In this document: positions 24,844 through 31,663 of the stretch, one piece after another
Numbering within the stretch: position 1 is the first letter of the stretch
How the letters are laid out: each line of letters starts with the position of its first letter
Assembly: GCA_021324185.1 (NCBI GenBank)
Contig: JAJPJN010000139.1
Location: forward strand, 1-54,419
Source: Terriglobia bacterium
GTDB taxonomy: Bacteria > Acidobacteriota > Terriglobia > Bryobacterales > Bryobacteraceae
Direction: 5' to 3'
DNA: 54,419 bases
Notes under the pieces: model-generated
Seen by the model: only the letters and a program-made list of their open reading frames with translations
Told to the model about the DNA's origin: nothing
Database searches by the model: none
Translations under genes and position numbers: made by a program

Positions 24844-25610
24844 TGCGTTCCCCCCTGGCCGTGATGCGTGGTTCCGGCGCCTGCGGCGCTCTCTTCGTAC
24901 TTATCTGAAATGGATGTGGCCGGCGCTTCCCACTCGTAGCGCTGCTCGTCTTTTTCCCAAGGTTCTGGATCGCCGTTTTCGAGCCGTGTGTAGGCGCGCG
25001 GATAGGCGGGGCCGCCGTAGCCGATTTCGTCCCAGGCCCAGGGATGAGCGTAATAAGCAGCTACGCAATCCTGTACCAGCAGATGCCAATAGCGTTGGAT
25101 GGACATGCGGCTCCAGATATCGAGAGCGGCTTTTTTTTCCCCGTCGTGAATCGATTTGAGTACGTAATCCTGTTCGAGCGGGCCGAGATCGAGAAAGGGC
25201 TTGTTGTACATGGCGGAAGCCGTTTCGTTGATGGCTTTGAGTCCAAGCGGGTGCGCTTCGCGATCGGGCGGCATATCTTCATATCGATAGCCATCGATCT
25301 CATTTTTGAAGAGGCGCTCATCGATGTAATTCACAATGGGGATGCGGTATTGGGGCAGGCGGTCGTGTTGCGGAAGCACGCGATCGCAGACGGCTTGCAT
25401 CAGCGGCAACTCTTCCGGGCTGAAGAAACGAATTTCCGGGACGTCGTAGACGCGCTTTTCGACGGTTTGACGCGTGGCGGCATCCCAAAAATTTTTCTGG
25501 CTCATGGTGGAATAGCCGGGATAATAGCCGGGCTGCCGCGTGGGTTTGCGCGGGCGTTTAGTGGTGGGATCGACGGGTAGAAGTTGCTCGCCGGTTTGGG
25601 TTTCGATCAT
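24840..25610 (-). CDS. gluconate 2-dehydrogenase subunit 3 family protein
   Basis: A 256-residue protein. A Pro/Arg-rich N-terminal part (1-55) precedes the subunit-3 domain: IRFFSPEELPLMQAVCDRVL, IPIVNYIDERL, LGLKAINETASAMY and LVQDCVAAYYAHPWAWDEIG. In gluconate or sorbitol dehydrogenases this small subunit is needed for maturation and export of the GMC subunit, sometimes by providing the Tat signal. No Tat signal is visible here. It overlaps both neighbours by 4 bp (24840-24843, 25607-25610), which fixes the gene order as one operon. Confidence 0.88.
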   Translation of the reverse strand: MIETQTGEQLLPVDPTTKRPRKPTRQPGYYPGYSTMSQKNFWDAATRQTVEKRVYDVPEIRFFSPEELPLMQAVCDRVLPQHDRLPQYRIPIVNYIDERLFKNEIDGYRYEDMPPDREAHPLGLKAINETASAMYNKPFLDLGPLEQDYVLKSIHDGEKKAALDIWSRMSIQRYWHLLVQDCVAAYYAHPWAWDEIGYGGPAYPRAYTRLENGDPEPWEKDEQRYEWEAPATSISDKYEESAAGAGTTHHGQGGTH

Positions 25611-26509
25611 CGCTTCTCCCTTCGCAGCGCGCTGGCCAGCACGCCGAGAAAACCACAGGCGGCAAACAGCAGCGGCGCAAAGACGGGTGGACCGTAGAGG
25701 ATGTTGTACAGCCAGGTTTTGGCGCCGCCCGGTCTGCGAACAATTCCGCGCACGTGATAGAAGAAGCCCATGCCGCCGTTGGCCATGGTGATGACGGAGG
25801 TGGCGGGCAGCATTTTCCTGGCGATGCGTTCACTGAAAATTGCTCCGATGCAGGCGGCGAGCTGGATGGGCGATATTACGAGCGGCGTCCATTGCGCCCA
25901 GATGCGAAAGCGGCTTTTGTAATGCGAATACCAGGCTTCGGCGCCGGAAAATAAGGTCCACAATGCAGCGACTGCGGCCAGATGTTTTTGAAATCTTCCC
26001 TCGTTCAACTCGCGCCGCCAGCCGCTATAGCGAATGTGCCCATATTTCGAATCTTCTTCGCGGCGCAGATAAGAAGCCATGAATCCGAGGTAGGCTGCGG
26101 TGCCGAATAACAGCGGCGCGAAGATGGGCGGGCCCATGATGATGTTAGTGATGGGCAGCCGCCAGCCTCCGGGCTTGCGCTGGATTCCGCGGATGTGAAA
26201 ACCAAAGCCGATGATGCCGTCGGCTAGCGTGATGGCGGATGTGACACGCAGCACATTTTCGGCCGCTCTTCGACTGAAAAATGCACAGCATGCGGCGCCG
26301 GTGACCACGCCGCTGAGAATTACCGGCGAGTACATAATCAGGTTGCTGTAACTGCCCTTGTAGTGTTCGTAAGCGACTTCCAGCCCGCTGACAAAGCTGG
26401 AAAGCGCGCTGATGAGCGATAGCGAACGCTGGAAGCGGCCGTCGCGCACATGCTGGTAAACCATTTCGGCGCTGCTTCGCGCTTCGGTCAGCAAACCCTG
26501 TAGCGGCAC
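25607..26509 (-). CDS. two-repeat polytopic membrane protein with conserved histidines
   Basis: About 300 residues, seven to nine membrane segments. The protein is an internal duplication: the first half (from DGRFQRSLSLISALSSF) and second half (from EGRFQKHLAAVAALWTLF) align throughout. Matching pairs include YEHYKG/YSHYKS, VTSAITLADGIIGFGFHIRG against ATSVITMANGGMGFFYHVRG, and GPPIFAPLLF/GPPVFAPLLF. Each repeat has two His in corresponding positions (four in total). It is the first gene of the operon with subunit 3 and the GMC enzyme (4-bp overlap), so it may be their membrane anchor or electron acceptor. GTG 26509, with AGGA upstream, is chosen; ATG 26464 is the alternative. No named family is recognised. 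Confidence 0.65.
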   Translation of the reverse strand: MPLQGLLTEARSSAEMVYQHVRDGRFQRSLSLISALSSFVSGLEVAYEHYKGSYSNLIMYSPVILSGVVTGAACCAFFSRRAAENVLRVTSAITLADGIIGFGFHIRGIQRKPGGWRLPITNIIMGPPIFAPLLFGTAAYLGFMASYLRREEDSKYGHIRYSGWRRELNEGRFQKHLAAVAALWTLFSGAEAWYSHYKSRFRIWAQWTPLVISPIQLAACIGAIFSERIARKMLPATSVITMANGGMGFFYHVRGIVRRPGGAKTWLYNILYGPPVFAPLLFAACGFLGVLASALRREKR

Positions 26510-26642
26510 AATTCCTAGACGTTGCCAAAGCCGAACCGTTGCGGCGGCAGGCAGATGTGCGGGGCTTTGTTGATTGTTTATGGCGCGCCGTTGCTCCGTC
26601 ACTTTTGCGCTGCGGCTGTGTCTTACGGATGGAGCAATGAAA

Positions 26643-28400
26643 ATGGCGAAAACAGCAGGCGATGTAATTGTCGAAACCCTCATGCAGTGGGGCGTGGACA
26701 CGGTATTTGGATTTCCGGGTGACGGTGTGGACGGCGTCATTGAGGCGTTTCGTAAGCAGATGGACAAGATCAAGTTCATCCAGGTGCGGCATGAAGAGGC
26801 GGCCGCGTTCATGGCCTGCGGGTATGCAAAATTCACGGGCAAGCTGGGCGTTTGCGTGGCGACGTCCGGACCTGGCGGCATTCACCTGCTGAACGGTCTT
26901 TATGACGCGAAGATGGATGGCCAGCCGGTGCTCGCGATTACCGGGATGCAGTTTCACGATATTATCGGCACCTTATCGCAGCAGGATGTCGCGCTAGATA
27001 AGTTATTCGACAACTGCTGCCTTTACAGCGAGCGAATCATGGGTGCGGCGCACGCCCAGAACGTGACGGAGATGGCGATCCGGACAGCGCTGGCGCGCAA
27101 GGGCGTGTCGCATATAACGATTCCGATTGATATTCAAGATCAGCCGGTGAGCGATGACGAGCGCTCGAACCGGAACGTGAAAGGACATGCCGATAGCGCG
27201 GCGTTCTCATTGGGCGGATTGAAGCCGCCGGAGCACTACTTACAGGCGGCAGCCCAAATTCTGAATCAAGGTAAGAAGATTGTGATTCTGGCGGGACGCG
27301 GCGCGCTCGGCTGCGGCAAGGAACTGGAGCAGATTGCGGAAACGCTGGCGGCGCCGATTGTGAAGCCGCTGCTGGGCAAGGCGTGCGTGTCTGATACGAG
27401 CCCGTACACGACCGGCGGCATCGGCCTGCTTGGTACGAAACCGTCGGAAGACGCGATGAAAGAATGCGACACGCTGCTGATTGTGGGTTCGAGCTTCCCT
27501 TATATCGCGTTCTATCCGAAGCCGGGGGAAGCGAAGTGCGTGCAGATTGAGCTGGAGCCGGAGCGGATCGCGCTGCGCTACCCGGTGGACGTGCCTCTTG
27601 TGGGCGATGCGCGCACGACGTTAACCGCACTGATCCCGCTGCTGAAGCGCAACAAGCATCGCGGTTTTCTGGAAGACGCGCAGAAAGGCATGAAGGAATG
27701 GATGAAGCTGATGGAAGAGCGCGGCACGCGCAAGGACGTTCCGATGAAGCCGCAGGTGGTGGCGTGGGAGCTTGGCAAGCGCCTGCCGAATAACGCGATT
27801 GTGGCGGGTGATTCGGGTTCCAACACGACCTGGTGGGCGCGGCAGATTCTAGCCAAAGAAGGCCAGATGCACAGTTGCTCAGGGAATCTGGCCACCATGG
27901 CCAATGGCTTTCCGTATGCAATTGCGGCGAAAGTGGCTTATCCGGACAGGCCGGTGATCGCCTGGGTGGGAGATGGCGGCTTCACCATGTTGATGGGCGA
28001 GATGGCCACATGCATGAAGTACAAGCTGCCGGTGAAAGTTTTTCTGATGAAAAATGATGAACTGGCGCAGATCAAGTGGGAGCAGATGGTTTTACTCGGC
28101 AACCCCGAATACGTGACGGGTTTGCAACCGATCGACTTCGCAGCGGTAGCGCGCGGCTTCGGCTGGAGCAGTTATCAGATCCGAACGCCGGCTGAATGCG
28201 CGAATGTTGTGGAGAGCGCGCTGGCTGCTTCGGGTCCGGTGATGGTGGAGTGCTTTATCGATCCGAACGAGCCGCCGCTGCCCGCGAAGATCAAGCCGGA
28301 GCAGGCCTGGCACTTTGCCGAATCGATGGCGAAAGGCACGAAGGACTGGCAGAAGATTGCGGAAGTGATCGCGAAGGACAAGATAAAGGAACTCGTGTAG
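26643..28400 (+). CDS. thiamine-pyrophosphate-requiring enzyme, pyruvate oxidase/acetolactate synthase-like
   Basis: A 585-residue three-domain TPP enzyme. The Pyr domain has FGFPGDGVDG and the cofactor-activating glutamate E51 in VRHEEAAAF. The central domain (about 190-340) is of the FAD/ADP-binding type. The C-terminal PP domain has VGDGGFTMLMGEMAT near residue 440 and KNDELAQIKWEQ at the Mg2+/TPP site. The pattern fits the PoxB-like subgroup rather than IlvB. Its reaction is not evident; decarboxylation of a 2-oxo acid is expected. ATG 26643 has GGAG at proper distance; 26637 is close. The following enolase-superfamily gene starts 9 bp after its stop. Confidence 0.85.
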   Translation: MAKTAGDVIVETLMQWGVDTVFGFPGDGVDGVIEAFRKQMDKIKFIQVRHEEAAAFMACGYAKFTGKLGVCVATSGPGGIHLLNGLYDAKMDGQPVLAITGMQFHDIIGTLSQQDVALDKLFDNCCLYSERIMGAAHAQNVTEMAIRTALARKGVSHITIPIDIQDQPVSDDERSNRNVKGHADSAAFSLGGLKPPEHYLQAAAQILNQGKKIVILAGRGALGCGKELEQIAETLAAPIVKPLLGKACVSDTSPYTTGGIGLLGTKPSEDAMKECDTLLIVGSSFPYIAFYPKPGEAKCVQIELEPERIALRYPVDVPLVGDARTTLTALIPLLKRNKHRGFLEDAQKGMKEWMKLMEERGTRKDVPMKPQVVAWELGKRLPNNAIVAGDSGSNTTWWARQILAKEGQMHSCSGNLATMANGFPYAIAAKVAYPDRPVIAWVGDGGFTMLMGEMATCMKYKLPVKVFLMKNDELAQIKWEQMVLLGNPEYVTGLQPIDFAAVARGFGWSSYQIRTPAECANVVESALAASGPVMVECFIDPNEPPLPAKIKPEQAWHFAESMAKGTKDWQKIAEVIAKDKIKELV

Positions 28401-28409
28401 GGTTCGGGA

Positions 28410-29531
28410 ATGAACTCCGGTGTTGCAGGTTCGAAGATCAAGTCGGGCCGAGTTTCCGCGTACACGATTCCAACCGATAAGCCTGAGAGCGATGGAACCG
28501 CCGAGTGGAACTCGACTACGATTGTGACTGTCGAGTTGACAGCGGAGAATGTCACCGGGCTGGGTTATTCGTATGCACACGAATCGGCGGCGAAAGTTGC
28601 CGAAGAACTGATTCGCAGGAAAATTCTGGGCAGGCACGCATTCGATATACCAAGCCTGCATGTGGCGATGGGGCGGCAGGTGCGCAACTGGGGGCGCCCG
28701 GGCGTTGTGGCGAGCGCTATTTCGGCGATCGATACGGCGCTTTGGGATTTGAAGGCGCGCTTGCTGGACTTACCGCTGCTCAATTTGCTGGGCCAGGTGC
28801 GCGAACAGATACAGGCGTATGGCAGCGGCGGCTTCACTTCTTACACCGAAAAGGAACTGATCGAGCAATTGACGGGCTGGGCGGATGACGGCTTTTTGTG
28901 CGTGAAGATGAAAATCGGCACGCATCCGGACGACGACGTGCCGCGTGTCAAAGCGGTGCAAAAGGCACTGGATGGCAAGGCGCAGCTTTATGTTGATGCG
29001 AATGGCGCCTATGATCGCCAGCAGGCGTTGCACAAAGCGCAGCAGTTTGGGGAGCTGGGCGTCACGTGGTTTGAAGAGCCGGTGACCTCAGATGACCGCA
29101 TCGGTTTGCATTTTATGGTGGAACGCGCGCCGGCGGTGATGAAGATCGCGGCGGGGGAATACAACTACACGCTGGACGATGCGCGGCTGCTGATTGAGGC
29201 GCAGGCGGTGGACGTGATGCAGACGGACGTAACGCGCTGCGGCGGGGTGACTAACTTCATCAAGATCGGCCATCTTTGCGAAATTTCGCATTACCCGTAT
29301 TCGGCGCACACGGCACCGTCGATACATGCCACGTTGTGCTGCGCGTTGCCGGCGGCGATGAACGTGGAGTACTTTCATGATCACGTGCGAATCGAGCACA
29401 TGATTTTTGACGGCGCCATTACGGCGAAAAAAGGTCTGCTGAAGCCGGATCTTTCGGCGCCGGGGCTGGGATTGAAGCTTAAGCGCGCTGACGCCGAAAA
29501 ATTTCAGATTTGGGCTGCAGAGATAAATTGA
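28410..29531 (+). CDS. mandelate racemase/muconate-lactonising-type enolase, probable acid-sugar dehydratase
   Basis: A 373-residue member of the enolase superfamily. All catalytic positions of the mandelate racemase subgroup can be placed: K166 and K168 in VKMKIG, metal ligands D196 (VDANGAY), E222 (FEEPV) and E250 (AAGEYNY), and the D273/H300 dyad (QTDVTRCGG, SAHTAPS). These enzymes abstract the alpha-proton of a carboxylate; most dehydrate sugar acids. The neighbouring TPP enzyme and the divergent GMC operon fit a sugar-acid route, though the substrate is open. The last 54 bp are repeated, with six mismatches, at 30886-30939. Confidence 0.88.
   Translation: MNSGVAGSKIKSGRVSAYTIPTDKPESDGTAEWNSTTIVTVELTAENVTGLGYSYAHESAAKVAEELIRRKILGRHAFDIPSLHVAMGRQVRNWGRPGVVASAISAIDTALWDLKARLLDLPLLNLLGQVREQIQAYGSGGFTSYTEKELIEQLTGWADDGFLCVKMKIGTHPDDDVPRVKAVQKALDGKAQLYVDANGAYDRQQALHKAQQFGELGVTWFEEPVTSDDRIGLHFMVERAPAVMKIAAGEYNYTLDDARLLIEAQAVDVMQTDVTRCGGVTNFIKIGHLCEISHYPYSAHTAPSIHATLCCALPAAMNVEYFHDHVRIEHMIFDGAITAKKGLLKPDLSAPGLGLKLKRADAEKFQIWAAEIN
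29478..29531 (+). repeat. left copy of an imperfect 54-bp direct repeat (end of the enolase gene)
   Basis: This is the 3' end of the enolase-superfamily gene, from CTTAAG to its TGA stop. It matches 30886-30939 at 48 of 54 positions. The two copies bracket the broken secreted-protein gene and the Clp-N gene. Confidence 0.85.
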
Positions 29532-29548
29532 CAGGCACGGGGCCGATG

Positions 29549-29584
29549 AGGCCGTGGTACTAAAGCTCGTAGTACTTTTGGCCT
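29549..29584 (+). terminator. stem-loop after the enolase gene
   Basis: AGGCC (29549-29553) pairs with GGCCT (29580-29584), and within it GTACT (29557-29561) pairs with AGTAC (29571-29575). TTTT lies inside the right arm and TT follows. It starts 17 bp after the enolase stop and could end transcription of the TPP enzyme-enolase unit. Confidence 0.45.
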
Positions 29585-29621
29585 TTCAGCCTGGATACGC
29601 AGAAATAGCTAAACTGCCGGC

Positions 29622-30245
29622 ATGACGTGGGAAGGCTGGACTGCCGCTCGAGTATGGTCGTCTGCGACTGTGGCGGTTGCGGTGGCGCTCGTCACGGGTG
29701 TTCGCTTCGCCGATGCACAATCGGTCACCGTAAATAAACTCCCAATCCTCGTTGATGGTTCGAGAGCGCCAGACAAGATCCCTGCTGACCTAGCGTATCG
29801 GCATTTCATAAGAGCTATCGCGGAGCATCTCCAACCTCTTCCTATCGAGCTCGCACGTAGAAATGCACACTTGGCTCGGTTGGCTTGACGGAGGCCGACC
29901 GCAGCAGGCTGATACAGTCCATCGCCATGCTTCGGGAGCAGCTCGACGGTATCGATCGAAGCAGAATGCAGCTTGTTGCAGACGCTTCGATAACGCCTGG
30001 GGACAGAAGCGCTGCCTTATCGAGACTTAGAGACAAAGAGCATGCGCTGGAGGAGCGAAGATTTTTCGACCCTTTACGCGGTCAGCACGACCGAAGATAA
30101 CAGCAATCTCGGGTCATGCAGTCATTACTTTTACCAGACACAGGTGAGCGCTACGGACCCAAGCAACACGGAATACAACGGGACCGGGGGCGGCATGGCG
30201 GACGTTACAAACTGCCGGAGGGATTGGGTAAATACCCCTACGTGA
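29622..30245 (+). pseudogene. broken gene for exported protein(s) of unknown function
   Basis: Codons from ATG 29622 give a signal peptide (TVAVAVALVTGVRFADAQS) and a domain with ILVDGSRAPDKIPADLAYRH. The frame stops at 29886-29888, but the next frame continues the same domain (LTEADRSRLIQSIAMLREQL, then DRSAALSRLRDKEHALEE), as if one G was lost near 29882. The same arrangement (xxxIPDxxAYxxFxRxxA, then a helical part) is familiar from exported acidobacterial proteins without assigned function. A third frame, 30042-30245, encodes a separate-looking cysteine-containing tail (SCSHYFYQTQVSATDPSNTE). A genuine overlapping second gene starting at TTG 29885 cannot be excluded. The 90 bp before it hold only the stem-loop. 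Confidence 0.5.
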
Positions 30246-30368
30246 CGGGCCGATCCTCCACTAAGCCGAACCCCGCGTGCACTTAGCTCGTCGCGTGATC
30301 TCCTAAGTTGCGCGTTTCTTTCTTAAGGCAGGAATACTAGGCGAACGTTGAGAGTGCTCTGAGGCGGG

Positions 30369-30839
30369 ATGTTGGAAGCGCCGTTTGAATTTACTCCGGG
30401 GATTGCAAGGCTACTAATTGCGGCGAGAATGGCTTGTGCGGACGAGGACGGGCGTGAGATTCTGCCGAAGCATCTAGTATTGGCAGCATTTAGCCAGATA
30501 CGAATTTTGCCGGAGATGGAGTTTTGCGATTTAGTGGGTGTTTTGGGGGTCGACGCAGCTGTGGGCGAGCAGCTCCGGCATGCGCTCCTTGAGCGGCGCG
30601 CAACCGAGGCGCCAGCCTTGCAAGGCGACCGGCTGCTTAGTGCGCAGACGATAGAAATCTTAGAAAAGGCAACCGAGCTTTGTCGAAGACGTTCCGAACC
30701 GCTAAGCGTGCTGCACGTCTTACTGGCCACTCTGGCCAATCTTCCGGATCTGAGTGCGTTGCTCAGGAGGAACGGTATCACTGAGTGGCTCATAGAAGGG
30801 GGCCTTCGACCGAGTCTCCGTCCAGGGCGGCAGAAATAG
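30369..30839 (+). CDS. stand-alone Clp N-terminal-repeat-like protein
   Basis: A 156-residue soluble protein resembling the N-domain of ClpC/ClpB. Repeat 1 covers about 7-75 (FEFTPGIARLLIAARMACAD, ILPKHLVLAAF, GVLGVDAAVGEQL) and repeat 2 about 86-140 (LLSAQTIEILEKATELCRRR, LSVLHVLLATLANLPDLSAL). No AAA+ module, Walker motif or membrane segment follows. Such orphan N-domains can act as adaptors or be remnants of Clp ATPases. ATG 30369 has GGCGGG just upstream. The gene lies in the apparent insertion; its codon use looks less GC-rich than the neighbours. The 123 bp before it show nothing recognisable. Confidence 0.6.
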   Translation: MLEAPFEFTPGIARLLIAARMACADEDGREILPKHLVLAAFSQIRILPEMEFCDLVGVLGVDAAVGEQLRHALLERRATEAPALQGDRLLSAQTIEILEKATELCRRRSEPLSVLHVLLATLANLPDLSALLRRNGITEWLIEGGLRPSLRPGRQK

Positions 30840-30885
30840 CGCCCGGTAAGAACGCGCTGGCAATCGCTCAAATCTGTCCAGAAGG

Positions 30886-30939
30886 CTTAAGGGCGCTGAC
30901 GCGGAAAAATTTCAGGTTTGGGCTGCAGAGATACACTAA
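30886..30939 (+). repeat. right copy of the 54-bp direct repeat (remnant enolase C-terminus)
   Basis: In frame this reads LKGADAEKFQVWAAEIH and a TAA stop, against LKRADAEKFQIWAAEIN at the end of the intact enolase gene. Identity is 48 of 54 bp. It is not preceded by the rest of an enolase gene, so it is either a target duplication that has diverged or the last piece of a deleted paralogue. Confidence 0.85.
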
Positions 30940-30954
30940 AAACTCGATTTCGTA

Positions 30955-31656
30955 ATGGATGCCGGAACGCGAATGCTTGTCCAGATGGCAAGCGCGCGGC
31001 GCTTTAACGGCTGGATGGCTGTGACCGTTGCTCCGTTTGTGAGTGGTTCGGTGCTGGAGGCGGGCGCCGGAATCGGGAACCTGACGGAGTTTCTTGTCGA
31101 GGGATCGAGAGAGTACATCGCCGCGGAGCCCGAACGGGAAAACCTGCGGCTGCTCGCCGGGCGTTTGGGCGCGCATCCCGGCCTGCGCATCGTGAAGTGC
31201 GACGTGCTGGAAGAGGGGGATCTGCGCGATTACTACAATGCGATGGATACCATCGTTTGCTTAAACGTGCTGGAACATATAGAGGATGACATTGCTGCTT
31301 TGCGCAACCTATATAGCTGTTTGCGGTGCGGCGGGCGCGCGATTATTCTGGTTCCTCATGGTCGAAGAGCGTACGGCAACCTGGACCGCGTGTTAGGGCA
31401 TTACCGCCGCTACACAAAAGCGGAGTTGCAGGAGAAGCTGGCGCTGGCAGGTTTTCACACCGAGCGAATGATGGAGTTCAACCGCGCCGCCTATCCCGGG
31501 TGGATCCTGAACAGCCGGATTTTGAAACGGACTACGCTGAGCGGAACACAGTTGCGCGTGTTCGATTTTTTTGTGCCGCTGTGGCGGCGCATCGATCGAT
31601 TTCTGCCGTGGCCCGCGACGTCGTTAATCGCGGTCGCTTCGCGCGCGGGTTGTTGA
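30955..31656 (+). CDS. class I SAM-dependent methyltransferase
   Basis: A 233-residue enzyme with the SAM-binding motif SVLEAGAGIGNLTEFL (about 31-47), acidic post-I strand IAAEPE, the motif-II region MDTIVCLNVLEHIEDD and GGRAIILVPHG. The C-terminal segment (YGNLDRVLGHYRRYTKAEL) is frequent in methyltransferases of glycan or lipid pathways. It is 7 bp ahead of a GT39-like membrane protein gene, and the two may act together on a surface glycan; this is inference. The start could also be ATG 30973. Confidence 0.78.
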   Translation: MDAGTRMLVQMASARRFNGWMAVTVAPFVSGSVLEAGAGIGNLTEFLVEGSREYIAAEPERENLRLLAGRLGAHPGLRIVKCDVLEEGDLRDYYNAMDTIVCLNVLEHIEDDIAALRNLYSCLRCGGRAIILVPHGRRAYGNLDRVLGHYRRYTKAELQEKLALAGFHTERMMEFNRAAYPGWILNSRILKRTTLSGTQLRVFDFFVPLWRRIDRFLPWPATSLIAVASRAGC

Positions 31657-31663
31657 GCAGAAC

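Noticed and set aside
26510-26881. N-terminal extension of the two-repeat membrane protein to 26881
   Set aside because: It would run across the start of the divergent TPP enzyme gene and has no resemblance to the repeat structure.
27037-27921. Open frame of 294 codons on the minus strand within the TPP enzyme gene
   Set aside because: Composition is Ser/Pro/Arg-rich and without motifs; the plus-strand gene explains the sequence fully.
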